Assembly: GCF_024699925.1 (NCBI RefSeq) | Contig: NZ_JAJOMX010000001.1 | Location: 2,952,001 to 3,016,000 of the forward strand | DNA from: Mesorhizobium sp. J428 | GTDB lineage: Bacteria > Pseudomonadota > Alphaproteobacteria > Rhizobiales > Rhizobiaceae | Reading direction: 5' to 3' | Length of the DNA stretch: 64,000 nt | Shown here: positions 9,012-19,117 of the stretch, in pieces | Layout: the number at the start of each line of letters is the position of its first letter | Position numbering within the stretch: the stretch's first letter is position 1 | Program-made: the position numbers and the translations under genes | Notes under the pieces: generated by a model | Database searches by the model: none | Told to the model about the DNA's origin: nothing | The model's input: only the letters and a program-made list of their open reading frames with translations

Positions 9012-9803
9012 ATGAAGATCCCCTTTTCGAAGCTACGTGATCTCGGCAAGCGCTTCGCCTCGCAGAGTGGTCAGGAGAGCCCTTGGATAATAAAGGACCT
9101 TTCGTTCCACGTACGGGAGGGTGAGTTTCTGACGATTGTCGGACCTTCGGGCTCGGGCAAATCGACAATGCTCAACGCATTGGCTCAGATCGACAAGCCC
9201 ACGACGGGCGCCATCCTGATGCGCCAGCAGGTTATTTCCGACGGCAACGGCCGGATGCTCAACCCGGGTTGGAACTGCGAGATCGGCTATGTCACCCAGG
9301 AAGACAATCTGATGCCGTGGCGCACGCTGGTCGACAACGTGCTCTTCCCGCTGCAGGTGCAGAACCGTCTGACATCCGCCACCCGACAGCGCGCTGCTGA
9401 CCTGATGAAATCGGTTGGACTGGCCGGCTTCGAGAATTACTATCCGCACCAGCTTTCCGGCGGCATGCGCAAGCGTGCGGCACTCATCCGAACGCTAGCA
9501 TACGACCCTCCTGTCATCTTGATGGACGAGCCGTTCGGCGCCGTCGATGCGCAGACGCGCATTTCCCTCCAGACCGACCTTCTCAACCTGTGGCAAGCTG
9601 GACGGAAGACGATCATCTTCGTGACGCACGATATCGGAGAAGCCATCGCGCTCGGCGATCGGACACTCGTTCTCACGAACTCGCCGGCACGCATCGCCGG
9701 CGAGTTCGACATCGATATTCCGCGCCCTCGCAGCATACACGACGTGTTTTCGATGCCCGGCTTTCCGAAGCTGTACAACAGCATCCGGTCAAAGGTGAAC
9801 TAG
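9012..9803 (+). CDS. ABC transporter ATP-binding protein (SsuB/TauB type)
   Basis: A 263-aa ATPase. Seen in order: Walker A GPSGSGKST (about residue 45), Q-loop YVTQEDNLMPWRTL, signature LSGGM, Walker B VILMDEPFGAVDAQTR and switch FVTHDIGEA. The 'LMPWRTL' after the Q-loop is typical for the taurine/nitrate/sulfonate branch. It starts four bases after the first permease, and its stop codon TAG overlaps the GTG start of the second permease, showing tight translational coupling. Confidence 0.9.
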   Translation: MKIPFSKLRDLGKRFASQSGQESPWIIKDLSFHVREGEFLTIVGPSGSGKSTMLNALAQIDKPTTGAILMRQQVISDGNGRMLNPGWNCEIGYVTQEDNLMPWRTLVDNVLFPLQVQNRLTSATRQRAADLMKSVGLAGFENYYPHQLSGGMRKRAALIRTLAYDPPVILMDEPFGAVDAQTRISLQTDLLNLWQAGRKTIIFVTHDIGEAIALGDRTLVLTNSPARIAGEFDIDIPRPRSIHDVFSMPGFPKLYNSIRSKVN

Positions 9804-10624
9804 TGGCAACCGCAGCAAGAACCGTTCCGTATGCGCCCGTAGCGATCGGGTTCACCTCTCAGGCTCTAAGGCTTCTTGGGGCAAGGGTCGCGCTGCTGCT
9901 GGCCTTGATCGGTGGCTGGCAGCTCCTTTCGAACCGAGTTGGGCCATACGCGCTGTCTCAGCCGGCGGACGTGTTCGCCCGGCTCGTGGAACTGGCGACG
10001 TCAGGCGAACTGTTCCAGATGACCGCGACGACCTTGAGCGTCGTGGTGCTCGGGCTCTGTTTCGGCGGCGGCCTGGGCATTGGCTTGCCCTTCCTGCTCA
10101 GTCTTTCACCCCGCCTTACGCGCACCGTCGAGCCCATCGTCAAGGTCCTGATGGGCGTCCCCAAGCTGGCTCTGAGCCCGATCATCATTTTGTGGTTCGG
10201 TATCGGCATCGAGGCGAAGGTGGTGCTTGTCTCGCTGATGGTCTTCTTCATGCTCTTCGTCTCGACCTTCGCTGGCATCAGGTCGGTCGATGTCAAGTTG
10301 TTGATGATGGGGAGAATTCTGGGCGCTCCGGCCGGTCGGCTCATCCGCGAAGTATTGTGGAATTCCGCCCTTCCATTCGTGATGGCTGCGTTAAAGACAG
10401 CCATTCCGTGGGCCATCAATGCCGCGATCGTCGCCGAGTTTCTAGCGTCCGACTCCGGCCTCGGACACTACATTCATTCTTCCTACGACTCGGCCGATAT
10501 GGCCGGCGCGATTTCGGGGGTCGTCGCCGTAACCGTGCTGATGGTCCTCATCGATTTCGCGTTTGCAGGTCTGCAGCGGTTCCTTCTGCGATGGCAGCCG
10601 GTCGACACGCGGGCGATCTATTGA
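9803..10624 (+). CDS. second ABC transporter permease (SsuC/TauC type)
   Basis: Reading from GTG 9803, whose G is the last base of the ATPase stop codon, gives 273 aa with about six membrane segments and the sequence VPKLALSPIIILWFGIG, parallel to the first permease. The EAA-like loop is MMGRILGAPAGRLIREVLWNSALP. The frame is open further upstream, but that part is antiparallel to no signal and lies inside the ATPase gene. Operons of this family usually have one permease; two suggests a heterodimer. Confidence 0.88.
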   Translation: MATAARTVPYAPVAIGFTSQALRLLGARVALLLALIGGWQLLSNRVGPYALSQPADVFARLVELATSGELFQMTATTLSVVVLGLCFGGGLGIGLPFLLSLSPRLTRTVEPIVKVLMGVPKLALSPIIILWFGIGIEAKVVLVSLMVFFMLFVSTFAGIRSVDVKLLMMGRILGAPAGRLIREVLWNSALPFVMAALKTAIPWAINAAIVAEFLASDSGLGHYIHSSYDSADMAGAISGVVAVTVLMVLIDFAFAGLQRFLLRWQPVDTRAIY

Positions 10625-10643
10625 GGGCGAGCGGAGACGTGCG

Positions 10644-11318
10644 ATGAGACTCTTTTTTGCGCCTGGGGCATGTTCAATCGGCATACGGTTCCTTCTTGAG
10701 GAGATCGGAAAGCCCTTCGACACGGTCCGACTGAACTTCCGCGAAGGTGACCAGTTCAAGCCGGAATATGTCGCGATCAACCCCAAGTCCAAAGTCCCGG
10801 CACTGCAGCGTGAGGACGGGTCGGTGCTCACGGAATATCCGGTGGTCGCGCTGTGGCTGGCACGCACGAACCCAGACAGGAACTTGCTGCCGCCCGATCT
10901 CGAGGGCGAGATCCAGACATTGGAGATGCTCGACTACGTCGTCAGCACGATCCACATGCAAGGGCTGTCCAGAATGCTCCGGCCAGCCAAATTTGCAGTG
11001 AACGAAACTGACCATCAAGCCGTCGTCAGCGCTGGGCGCGAGATCGTCGTCAAGGCCTATCATATCGTCGCTGATCGGCTCGGCGAGCGACCGTTCATCA
11101 TGGGCAACAATCTGACGATCGCCGACAGTGCGCTCTTCTACACTCTTTTCTGGGCGATAGACCGACAGAAAGTTGATCTGCCCAAGAACGTCTCCGCCTA
11201 CTACGCACGCCTCAAGTCACGCGCGACCGCACAGAAATGCTTCGCCGATGAGGGTATCGTCGTCGGTTGTGCTAAATCGGATCCGCGTCAGTTATTTCGC
11301 GCACCGCAGACCTCGTGA
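10644..11318 (+). CDS. glutathione S-transferase family protein
   Basis: A 224-aa cytosolic GST. The N-terminal thioredoxin-like half starts MRLFFAPGACSIGIRFLLEEIGKPF; the conserved cis-proline region is NPKSKVPAL and the glutathione-binding end is LTEYPVVALWLA. The C-terminal helical half has GERPFIMGNNLTIADSALFY, the GST 'TIAD' N-capping box. It starts 19 bases after the permease and belongs to the aromatic/transport operon. Such GSTs in degradation clusters can isomerise or conjugate ring-cleavage intermediates; which reaction applies here is not known. Confidence 0.85.
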   Translation: MRLFFAPGACSIGIRFLLEEIGKPFDTVRLNFREGDQFKPEYVAINPKSKVPALQREDGSVLTEYPVVALWLARTNPDRNLLPPDLEGEIQTLEMLDYVVSTIHMQGLSRMLRPAKFAVNETDHQAVVSAGREIVVKAYHIVADRLGERPFIMGNNLTIADSALFYTLFWAIDRQKVDLPKNVSAYYARLKSRATAQKCFADEGIVVGCAKSDPRQLFRAPQTS

Positions 11319-11436
11319 CACAGCATCCGATCGGCCGCCGAGCCCTCCCGCACCGTCAAGGGAAGGTGGCAACCATGACGTTCAACCCAACCGGCAGGTA
11401 TCTGATCGCTGTGCTCTGAAGCGGGGCGGCGAGGCG

Positions 11437-11499
11437 TTGACAATCCGCGAATAGTCTGCCCAATATGAGTAGTTGGACATCTTGACCATATTGTGGGCA
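11437..11499 (+). promoter_or_regulatory. promoter with 27-bp three-half-site operator (site A)
   Basis: TTGACA (11437-11442), an 18-base spacer and CAATAT (11461-11466) form a sigma-70-type promoter. Seven bases on begins the operator TTGGACA-TCT-TGACCAT-ATT-GTGGGCA (11473-11499). The same geometry, with TTGACA to operator exactly 36 bases, is found at site B (20468-20530), and about 65 bases around the promoter are nearly identical between the two. It serves the flavoprotein gene at 11597. The operator sits at the expected transcription start, so repression is likely. Confidence 0.7.
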
Positions 11500-11596
11500 A
11501 TCTTCCAACGGGAGGATCGAAGCCACGCTGCCACACAAGCCCGAATGAGGGGCCGGACTGGCGTGCGCTGATTTTTGAAATCAGGAGGAGGACGTA

Positions 11597-13342
11597 ATGA
11601 AAGTCACCCGACGATCATTGTTGAAGGGCGGGGCCGGGATCGCCGCCGCAGGCAGCAGCATTTTCCAGGTGAACATTGGCAATGCCGCGGGCCTTGGCCA
11701 TGGCGGGAGCCCACGTGTCGCCGATGTCGTCGTTGTGGGTTGCGGCTCGGCGGGCCTTGGCGCCGCAGTCGCCGCCGCAGAGGCAGGCGCGTCGGTTATT
11801 GTCCTCGAGGCGCAACCTCACATCGGGGGACGCGGCATCGTCAGCTCAGGCAACATTCCCCTGGGAGGCGGAACCCCTGCCCAGACGGCGGCCGGCGTCG
11901 TGGACACGCCAGATCTTCTGTTTCGCGATCTCACCGACTGGTCCATCGTCCAGTCGAACGGCTTTCCGAGCTACCGCTACAACGATCGCGAGGTCATCCG
12001 GGCTTTCGCCGACATCAACCTCACCATTTACGACTTTCTGGTCCGCCATGGCGTCAGGTGGACGAGAAGCACGGTCGACAACGTCGGCGGCAATGAGGTC
12101 GGCAATTCGGTCAACCGCATGATGCACACGGCGATCATGGACTACGTCTCGGTCCGGACCGGCTTGCAGGCCCCGAGTCGCAACGTCTGACGACGTCTCA
12201 AGGGCCCGGCTTCATATATCCGCTGGAGGCCGCAGCAAAAGCTCGTGGGGTGAAGATCCTGCTGAATCACCGCCTGGAGTCGCTGCACCGGATGCACCAT
12301 GGCGTGACCGCGGTCAAAGCCACTCATCAAGGCCGCACCGTCAACATTCAGGCACGCAAGGGCATAGTGATCGCGAGCGGCGGCGGAAACGGGAATGTCG
12401 AATACCGCCGGATGTTCGACCCGCGGCTCACCGCGGAGTATTGCGGCGTCGCCGGCGAGCCCTATTCCTTCCAGGACGCCAGCGGCATCCTCGCAGGGCT
12501 GAATGTCGGCGCCTCGCTTGCGGGCACGCACAACCAGACCGGCGAGTTCGGCACCAACATCACCAAGCCAAGCCGCATCGGAACGCGGTATAACTACTCG
12601 TTCCTGGAGTGGCTGCCCACCAGCGTTGTCTTCCCGCTTGCGAAAGCCAGGGGACTAAGCGTCAACAACTTCCAGGACGTGATCCATGTCAACATGATCG
12701 GGAAGCGATTCTACGACGAGACGGGGGGCCAATTCGGGACGAACAGCGCTCGTTCGGTCAACCCGTACGTTCAAGACAGCTACCTCAACGCCAAAAACAT
12801 CACATGGAACCCGCAAAACTGGATCAACGCCGCGATGGCTGGAATCGGCGACGGCCACAACGGCGGCGGCCCGATCTGGGCCATCTTCGATGAAACGACC
12901 AGGGCCCGCAGGAATTGGAATGTGGCGCCGCCGTATGTCGATCCTGACGGTTTCTTCTTCCAGGCAAACTCGCTGGAGGAACTCGCAGCGAAGATCGTCA
13001 TGCCGTATCAGCGGGTTCCCATGCCGCCAAGCAACCTGGTCGAGACGGTGACCTCGGCATAACGGCTTTGTTGACGCGGGTGCCGACGCCGACTTCGGCA
13101 AACCGACACCACAATACAAGATCCAGACGGCGCCCTTCTATGCCGCCTGGTCGACGCCGGTGCTCCACGACCCCCGGTCCGGCCTGCGCATCAACGCCGC
13201 AAGCCAGGTCCTCGACTTTGCCGGTCAGCCAATTCCCGGCCTCTACGCCGCCGGCGAAGCTGCTGGCGGATTCAGTCAGCACGGGAACGGTCGAGCCCTC
13301 GCACAGGGCTACATCGCAGGAAGGCACGCAGCCCTCCGTTAG
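11597..13342 (+). pseudogene. Tat-exported FAD-binding dehydrogenase, two frameshifts
   Basis: Three consecutive frames make one flavoprotein of the fumarate reductase/3-ketosteroid dehydrogenase superfamily. Frame one (11597-12190) has a twin-arginine signal (TRRSLLKGGAGIAAAG) and the FAD fold VVVVGCGSAGLGAA. Frame two (to 13062) carries GIVIASGGGNGN and the substrate domain. Frame three, visible from CAT 13058 (HNGFVDAGADADFGKP), ends in the FAD-closing motif GLYAAGEAAGGF. The breaks lie at about 12150-12190 and 13055. They cancel, so total length is a multiple of three (582 codons). The intact protein would be a periplasmic redox enzyme in the TRAP regulon, under site A. Confidence 0.8.
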
Positions 13343-13368
13343 ATTTAGCGGGACTGCAGCTCTCTACA

Positions 13369-13404
13369 ATGATCCCGCCGGACCTCTCGGTCCGGCGGGA
13401 TCAT
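13369..13404. terminator. strong hairpin terminator, probably bidirectional
   Basis: Perfect 16-base arms (13369-13384 and 13389-13404) around a TCTC loop, followed by a T-rich stretch (ctgtttctc). It stands between the flavoprotein gene and the convergent aldehyde dehydrogenase gene and fits termination of either. Confidence 0.8.
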
Positions 13405-13500
13405 CTGTTTCTCAGACGCGAGGTCGGTGAGGCGCGGGCACCAAGCGCGCCCTGACGGGCGCCAAGGATCCTTTTGTGACGCTACCGCGCGCGACGCAGA

Positions 13501-14940
13501 TCAGGCGGCCGTATAGGCCGTCTTGACCGTCGTGTAGAACTCCGCGGCGTAGCGACCCTGCTCGCGGGGCCCGTAGCTGGAGCCTTTGCGGCCGCCGAAG
13601 GGCACGTGATAATCCACGCCCGCGGTCGGCAGGTTCACCATCACCATGCCGGCCTGCACGTGGCGCTTGAAATGCGTCGCGTATTTGAGGGAGGTCGTGG
13701 CAATGCCTGCGGAGAGACCGAACTCGGTGTCGTTGGCCAAGGCCAGTGCCTCATCGTAATTCTTCGCGCGGATGACGCTCACAACAGGGCCGAACACCTC
13801 TTCGCGGTTGATGCGCATTGCCGCCGTCGTCTCGGCGAACAGGGCGGGACGCATGTAGTAGCCGGGCGCGCCGTCGTCATTTTTGTCGATCGTCTCGCCG
13901 CCTGCCACCAGCTTGGCGCCTTCGGCAGCGGCAATCGAGACGTATCTAAGGTTCTGCTCGAGCTGCTTGTCGTCGACCACGGGACCGATGTCGGTGCCCT
14001 TCTTGCGCGCGTCGTCGACTTTCAGCGCCTTCATCTTTTCCGCCATCGCAGCGATGAAGCGGTCGTGGATGCCTTCGGTGACGATCAGCCGCGAGGAGGC
14101 CGTGCAGCGCTGACCGGTTGAGAAGAAGCCGCTGTTCAACGCCGCGTTCACCGCGACGTCGAGGTCGGCGTCGTCGAGCACCACCATCGGATTCTTGCCG
14201 CCCATCTCCAGCTGGAACTTGGCCATGCGCGCGACACAGGCCTGCGCGATGCGCTGGCCGGTGGCCACCGAGCCGGTGAAGCTGATCGCGTCGACGCGTC
14301 TGTCGTCCAGCAGCACCTGGCCCACTTCGGAGCCGCGGCCCATCAGCAGGTTGAACACTCCCGCCGGCAGGCCAGCGCGGTGCAGGATGTCGGCGATGGC
14401 CCAGGCGCTGCCGGGCACGAGATCGGCCGGCTTGAGCACCACGGTGTTGCCGTAGGCGAGCGCCGGGGCGATCTTCCAGGCGGGGATCGCAATGGGGAAG
14501 TTCCAGGGCGTGATCAGGCCCACGACGCCCACGGGCTCGCGGGTGACTTCCACGCCGACGCTCGGGCGTACGGAAGGCACCACGTCGCCGCCGACACGCA
14601 GCGCTTCGCCGGCAAAGAACTTGAAGATGTTGCCGGCCCGCGCCACCTCGCCGATGGCCTCGGGCAGGGTCTTGCCTTCCTCGCGGGCGAGCAGGTCGCC
14701 GAGTTCGGCCTTGCGCGCCAGGATCTCGGCGCCGGCAGCATCAAGGATGTCGAAGCGCTGCTGCGGGGTGGACAGGCCCCAGGCGGGCTGGGCCTGGGCG
14801 GCTGCGGCGATCGCCTGCCGGGCCTGGGCCGCGTCGGCTTGCGCGAATTCGCCGACGACGTCGCGCGTGTCCGAGGGGTTGATGTTGCGGGAAACGCGAG
14901 GGCCTTCGACCCACTCGCCGCCGATCAGGTTTCTGAACAT
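13501..14940 (-). CDS. aldehyde dehydrogenase, alpha-ketoglutaric semialdehyde dehydrogenase-like
   Basis: A 479-aa NAD(P)-dependent ALDH that oxidises a semialdehyde to the acid. Catalytic residues seen: Asn147 (TPWNFP), Lys170 (VVLKPA), Glu245 (LEMGGKNP) and Cys279 (STGQRCTASS). Overall similarity is to the AraE/KGSADH group of the non-phosphorylative pentose and hexarate pathways, where it gives 2-oxoglutarate. The IlvD/Edd sugar-acid dehydratase upstream (15139) supports this. Start is ATG 14940. It is the last gene of a minus-strand run from the iron dehydrogenase (18919). Confidence 0.88.
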   Translation of the reverse strand: MFRNLIGGEWVEGPRVSRNINPSDTRDVVGEFAQADAAQARQAIAAAAQAQPAWGLSTPQQRFDILDAAGAEILARKAELGDLLAREEGKTLPEAIGEVARAGNIFKFFAGEALRVGGDVVPSVRPSVGVEVTREPVGVVGLITPWNFPIAIPAWKIAPALAYGNTVVLKPADLVPGSAWAIADILHRAGLPAGVFNLLMGRGSEVGQVLLDDRRVDAISFTGSVATGQRIAQACVARMAKFQLEMGGKNPMVVLDDADLDVAVNAALNSGFFSTGQRCTASSRLIVTEGIHDRFIAAMAEKMKALKVDDARKKGTDIGPVVDDKQLEQNLRYVSIAAAEGAKLVAGGETIDKNDDGAPGYYMRPALFAETTAAMRINREEVFGPVVSVIRAKNYDEALALANDTEFGLSAGIATTSLKYATHFKRHVQAGMVMVNLPTAGVDYHVPFGGRKGSSYGPREQGRYAAEFYTTVKTAYTAA

Positions 14941-14954
14941 AGTGTGCTTGCTTC

Positions 14955-15101
14955 CTACAGGTTGGCTTCGAGCATCGCTTGATAATCGGTGTCGGACGCA
15001 ACGCGCGGGTTGGTCCGGTGGAAGAACGTCATGCCGAGTTCGCCGGCGCGACGGCCGAGGCCGATCGCGAAATCATAGCGGCGAACGATGTCGTCGGTCA
15101 T
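14955..15101 (-). pseudogene. 48-codon chimeric remnant (IMPase start joined to Fe-ADH-like end)
   Basis: An open frame from ATG 15101 to TAG 14955. Its first half, MTDDIVRRYDFAIGLGRRAG, resembles the N-terminus of inositol-monophosphatase-family proteins. Its second half, HRTNPRVASDTDYQAMLEA, resembles the C-terminal tail of iron-containing alcohol dehydrogenases (compare HPTNPRPLTKEDYAAILES in the intact one at 17792). It is most simply a deletion scar that fused two former neighbours. A tiny expressed protein cannot be excluded, as the frame is intact between the dehydratase and aldehyde dehydrogenase genes. Confidence 0.5.
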
Positions 15102-15138
15102 GGGAAATCTTTCGGTTGGGAGAATGCGGCAGCTCGCC

Positions 15139-16953
15139 TCAGTGATTGTCGCGTGGGACGCCGCTGGTATGTGCGACGTCGCGGTATTTCACGGCGGGCT
15201 TCAGAACCATGCCTTCGGAGAGCTGGTCGACCATGGAGCGCTGGATCTCCTGCCAGGGCGTCTGGTGCTTCGGATAATGATAGCCGCCATTGTTCTGTAA
15301 TTCGGCGCGACGCCGCGTGATCTCGTCGTCGGTGACGAGGATGTCGGCCGTGCCCTTGCGCAGGTCCACCCGCACCCGGTCGCCCGAGCGCAGCAGCGCA
15401 AGACCGCCGCCGACGGCTGCCTCCGGCGAGGCGTTGAGGATCGAGGGGCTGCCCGACGTGCCGGACTGCCGCCCGTCGCCGATGCAGGGCAGCGAATGGA
15501 TGCCCTTCCTGATCAGATAGGCGGGCGGCTGCATGTTCACCACTTCGGCCGCGCCCGGATAGCCGACCGGACCCGCGCCGCGCATGAACAGGATCGTGTG
15601 CTCGGTCAGGCCGAGCGCGGGATCGTCGATGCGGGCGTGATACTCCTCCGGCCCGTCGAAGACCTGCGCCGTGCCTTCGAACGCATCCGGATCGCGCGGA
15701 TTGGACAGGTAGCGGTCGCGGAACTCCTGCGAGATCACGCTGGTCTTCATGATCGCGCTGTCGAACAGATTGCCCTTCAGGTTGATGAAGCCGGCATCCC
15801 GCTTCAGCGGCGAGGAGACCGGGCGGATGACCTTCTCGTCCATGTTCTCGGTAGTGGCGCAGTTCTGCCCCATCGTCCTGCCGTTCGCCGTCATCGCGTC
15901 CGGGTTCGGCAGCAGTCCGCCCTTCATCAGTTCGGCAACCACGGCCGGCACCCCGCCGGCATGGTGATAGTCCTCGCCGAGATATTCGCCGGCCGGCTGC
16001 AGGTTGACCAGCAGCGGCACGTGATGGCCGATCGCCTGCCAGTCGTCATTGTCGAGTTCGACACCGAGATGACGCGCGATGGCGTTGAGATGGATCGGCG
16101 CGTTGGTCGAGCCGCCGATCGCCGAGTTCACCACGATGGCGTTCTCGAAGGCCGCGCGCGTCATGATGTCGGACGGCTTCAGGTCTTCATGCACCATGCC
16201 GACGATGCGCTTGCCGGTCTCGTAGGCCATCTGGCCGCGCTCGCGATAGGGCGCGGGGATCGCCGCGGCACCGGGCAGCTGCATGCCGAGCGCCTCGGCA
16301 AGGCTGTTCATCGTCGTCGCCGTGCCCATCGTGTTGCAGTAGCCGACGGAGGGAGCAGACGAGGCGACGATCTCCATGAACTGGTCGTAATCGATCTCGC
16401 CGGCCGAAAGCCGCTCGCGCGACTTCCACACGACCGTGCCGGACCCGGTGCGCTCGCCCTTGTGCCAGCCGTTCAGCATCGGGCCGACCGACAGCGCGAT
16501 CGCCGGGATGTTGACCGTGGCGGCGGCCATCAGCAGCGCCGGCGTGGTCTTGTCGCAGCCGATGGTCAGCACGACGCCGTCGAGCGGATAGCCGTAGAGC
16601 ACCTCGACCAGAGCGAGATAGGCCAGATTGCGGTCGAGCGAGGCTGTCGGACGCTTGCCGGTCTCCTGGATCGGATGGACCGGGAACTCAAGCGGCACCC
16701 CGCCCGCCGCCACGATGCCGTCGCGCACGCGCTTGGCGAGTTCGATATGGTGGCGGTTGCAGGGCGAAAGGTCAGAGCCGGTCTGCGCAATCCCGATCAG
16801 CGGCTTGCCCGACTGCAACTCGTCGCGCGTGAGGCCGTAGTTCAGATAACGCTCCAGATACAGCGCCGTCATCCCCGGATTGTCCGGATTGTCAAACCAC
16901 TCCCGCGACCGCAGCTTCGTGCTGCGCGATCCGTTGCCGTTGCTGGCGCTCAT
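15139..16953 (-). CDS. IlvD/Edd-family sugar-acid dehydratase
   Basis: A 604-aa Fe-S dehydratase that removes water from an aldonate (or a dihydroxy acid) to give a 2-keto-3-deoxy acid. Cysteines expected for the cluster are in [20 protein letters not shown] and [18 protein letters not shown]. Length and N-terminus ([19 protein letters not shown]) match the arabinonate/xylonate dehydratase branch rather than IlvD of branched amino acids. ATG 16953 follows a ggggaga site; an ATG at 16983 is possible but less good. Together with the aldehyde dehydrogenase it outlines a non-phosphorylative sugar-acid route to 2-oxoglutarate. Confidence 0.88.
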   Translation of the reverse strand: MSASNGNGSRSTKLRSREWFDNPDNPGMTALYLERYLNYGLTRDELQSGKPLIGIAQTGSDLSPCNRHHIELAKRVRDGIVAAGGVPLEFPVHPIQETGKRPTASLDRNLAYLALVEVLYGYPLDGVVLTIGCDKTTPALLMAAATVNIPAIALSVGPMLNGWHKGERTGSGTVVWKSRERLSAGEIDYDQFMEIVASSAPSVGYCNTMGTATTMNSLAEALGMQLPGAAAIPAPYRERGQMAYETGKRIVGMVHEDLKPSDIMTRAAFENAIVVNSAIGGSTNAPIHLNAIARHLGVELDNDDWQAIGHHVPLLVNLQPAGEYLGEDYHHAGGVPAVVAELMKGGLLPNPDAMTANGRTMGQNCATTENMDEKVIRPVSSPLKRDAGFINLKGNLFDSAIMKTSVISQEFRDRYLSNPRDPDAFEGTAQVFDGPEEYHARIDDPALGLTEHTILFMRGAGPVGYPGAAEVVNMQPPAYLIRKGIHSLPCIGDGRQSGTSGSPSILNASPEAAVGGGLALLRSGDRVRVDLRKGTADILVTDDEITRRRAELQNNGGYHYPKHQTPWQEIQRSMVDQLSEGMVLKPAVKYRDVAHTSGVPRDNH

Positions 16954-17008
16954 GCTGGTCTCCCCCAATCGATTCCAAGCCATCGTAAGATATCCCGACT
17001 GCGGGGCA

Positions 17009-17753
17009 TCAGAGCCCCCCCGCCACCGTGATCAGGGTGCCTGTTACGAACCCGGAGCCAGGAGAAGCAAGCCACAGGGCTGCACGCGCGATGTCTTCAG
17101 GCTCGGCGATGCGGCCCATGGGAGTTGCCGCCGCAACCTTTGCTGGTCGCTCGGGGTTTCCGCCGTGTGTGTGTATCCGCGTGTTGGTGGTCCCGACACG
17201 TATGGCATTCACGCGGATGCCCTCCGGCGCCAGTTCCTTGCCCGCGCCGAATGTGATGGATTCCACTGCCCCCTTGGTCGCGGCGTAATGGACGTATTCG
17301 TTGGGGCTGCCGAGGAAGGACGCCAGCGACGACATGTTCACGATCGTCCCGCCCTGGCCACCCTTGCGGATGGACATGCGTTTTACGGCCTCCTGGATAC
17401 AGTATGACGCCGAAGACGTTGATCCTGAAGGCGGTTTCCAGCACCGCAGGCTGCAACTCCTCTATCTTTCCAGCTTTCCCGATGATCCCGGCATTGTTGA
17501 CCAGGCAGGTCACTCGCCCAAGTCCATCGTCGCAGGCGCTGAACAAAGCCTCGATGTCTTCCTTCTTACCCACGTCTCCCTGTACCGCGATGGCGCGGGC
17601 GCCCGCGGCCTTGCAGTCCTCGACGACCTCGGAAGCGGCGGCGGTGTCTGAAAGGTAATTTATGCAGACATCGTAGCCTTCGGCGGCGAACAGCCGAGCC
17701 GTCGCGGCGCCTATGCCGTGGCTCGAGCCCGTTACGATCACGATCGGTTTCAC
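17009..17753 (-). pseudogene. short-chain dehydrogenase/reductase (SDR), frameshifted
   Basis: From GTG 17753 the protein starts MKPIVIVTGSSHGIGAATA (cofactor loop) and runs through LVNNAG to 'INVFGVIL'. The continuation, QEAVKRMSIRKGGQGG, then the active-site YVHYAATKG (Tyr-x3-Lys) and the C-terminal [10 protein letters not shown], lies in another frame ending TGA 17009. The break is at about 17390-17400; total length 745 nt is a net +1. The repaired protein is about 247 aa, normal for FabG-like SDRs. It follows the iron dehydrogenase gene by 38 bases in the same direction, so it belongs to the site C transcript. Confidence 0.8.
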
Positions 17754-17791
17754 GACATGACCTCCTTGCTCATTCTCTGAGGGTTCGCAGC

Positions 17792-18919
17792 CTAGAAGAC
17801 GGACTCAAGGATCGCGGCGTAGTCTTCCTTGGTCAGCGGGCGAGGATTGGTGGGATGACTGTGGTCCGCAAGGGCTCGCTCACACACCCAATCGATGACC
17901 TGACGGGTCACGCCCAACTCGGACAGTCTGGGCGTAATGCACAAACTGCGATTCAAGTCGTCCAGCGCGTCCGCGAGCGTTGTCCCTTCAAGTCCCGCCA
18001 GGCTCTCGAGGTGGCTGACCTTCTTGGCCACGGCCTCAATTTCCATGTTCCACCGAAGGACGGTCGGCATCAGGATGGCGTTGAGAGTCCCATGATGAAG
18101 CTTGGCCTCCTTGAGACCGCCCAATGCGTGGCTAAGCGCATGGACGGCTCCAAGCCCCTTCTGGAACGTCATGCCCCCTTCGAGGGCTCCCATCATCAGT
18201 TCTGTCCGCGCCTCGGCGTTCGCGCCATCCGCGTAGGCGACAGGCAAAGCCTGCCAGATGCGTTTGAAGCCATCGGTGGCGATCGCTTCGGCCGGCGGAT
18301 TATAGCGGGGGGAAAGGTACGTCTCAATGCAATGCGATAGAGCGTCGAGCCCTGTCGAGGCCGTCAGACCGGGGGGTAGTCCCATTGTCAGGGCCGGGTC
18401 GCAGACCGCCCTGCGGGGGATCAGGAACGGGCTGATGAATCCGAGCTTTCGGCCGTCATCCAGCGTAATCAGCGCCGCGCGTCCGACTTCGGATCCGGTA
18501 CCAGCCGTTGTCGGGATGGCCACGAGCGGAGCCACTGCGCTGGTGATGCGTGCCACTCCGCCCAGGATCGCCGCGTAACGCTCGAGTTCACCATCGTGGG
18601 TGGCGAGCAGCGCGACGCCCTTGGCCAGATCGATCGGAGAGCCCCCGCCGATCGCCACGACGCCGTCGCAGCCGCCCTGCCTGTACAGTTCGAGACCAGC
18701 GGCAACCGCGCTTTCGGTCGGGTTGGTGGGAACGTCCAGGAAGACCGGCGCCGCTTTCAGGAACACGAAGCCCGGGCGATCCAGCAGACCGGCAGCCTTG
18801 ATGCCGTGATCGCTGATCACCAGCGGGCGAGACACGCCCAGTTCGCGCAATATTTCTGCCAGTGAATCGGAAGCCCCAAGGCCGAAACTAATATTCGTAA
18901 GATAGGTTATAGTATGCAC
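17792..18919 (-). CDS. iron-containing alcohol dehydrogenase / maleylacetate reductase-like
   Basis: A 375-aa group III dehydrogenase. NAD-binding IGGGSPIDLAKG, PTTAGTGSEVGR and metal-ligand histidines in LDALSHCIETY and GAVHALSHALGG are present. The C-terminal HSHPTNPRPLTKEDY is typical. It reduces maleylacetate to 3-oxoadipate or oxidises an alcohol; sequence alone does not decide. The start is GTG 18919 with AAGGAG 10 bases before it. The frame stays open 86 codons further upstream, but that part overlaps the promoter and operator C and is rejected. It is divergent from the 2-hydroxyacid dehydrogenase. Confidence 0.88.
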   Translation of the reverse strand: MHTITYLTNISFGLGASDSLAEILRELGVSRPLVISDHGIKAAGLLDRPGFVFLKAAPVFLDVPTNPTESAVAAGLELYRQGGCDGVVAIGGGSPIDLAKGVALLATHDGELERYAAILGGVARITSAVAPLVAIPTTAGTGSEVGRAALITLDDGRKLGFISPFLIPRRAVCDPALTMGLPPGLTASTGLDALSHCIETYLSPRYNPPAEAIATDGFKRIWQALPVAYADGANAEARTELMMGALEGGMTFQKGLGAVHALSHALGGLKEAKLHHGTLNAILMPTVLRWNMEIEAVAKKVSHLESLAGLEGTTLADALDDLNRSLCITPRLSELGVTRQVIDWVCERALADHSHPTNPRPLTKEDYAAILESVF

Positions 18920-19029
18920 GCTGCCACACTCCTTGATATTCCGCCCATGCATCGCTGCAGCCACCGTCTGGCATTCGGCACATTCGTGCAGCCGGTGAAT
19001 GCGAGCGCGCGACCTTTTTGGAATCGCTA

Positions 19030-19084
19030 AGTCCATAATATGGACATTTTGTCCAAACATTAGGTGGAACTGCGCACTTGTCAA
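19030..19084 (-). promoter_or_regulatory. promoter with 27-bp three-half-site operator (site C)
   Basis: On the minus strand: TTGACA (19084-19079), a 16-base spacer, TAATGT (19062-19057), directly followed by TTGGACA-AAA-TGTCCAT-ATT-ATGGACT (19056-19030). The two inner half-sites are a near-perfect palindrome. It drives the iron dehydrogenase/SDR/dehydratase run. Confidence 0.7.
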
Positions 19085-19117
19085 GCTCCACCTTGCGGTT
19101 GCGGCGTGCGCGCCGTC

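Noticed and set aside
15496..17031. 511-codon open frame on the + strand opposite the dehydratase gene
   Set aside because: Its product is a low-complexity Arg/His/Asp-rich string with no domain; it is the antisense shadow of a GC-rich coding sequence whose minus-strand product has clear Fe-S dehydratase motifs.
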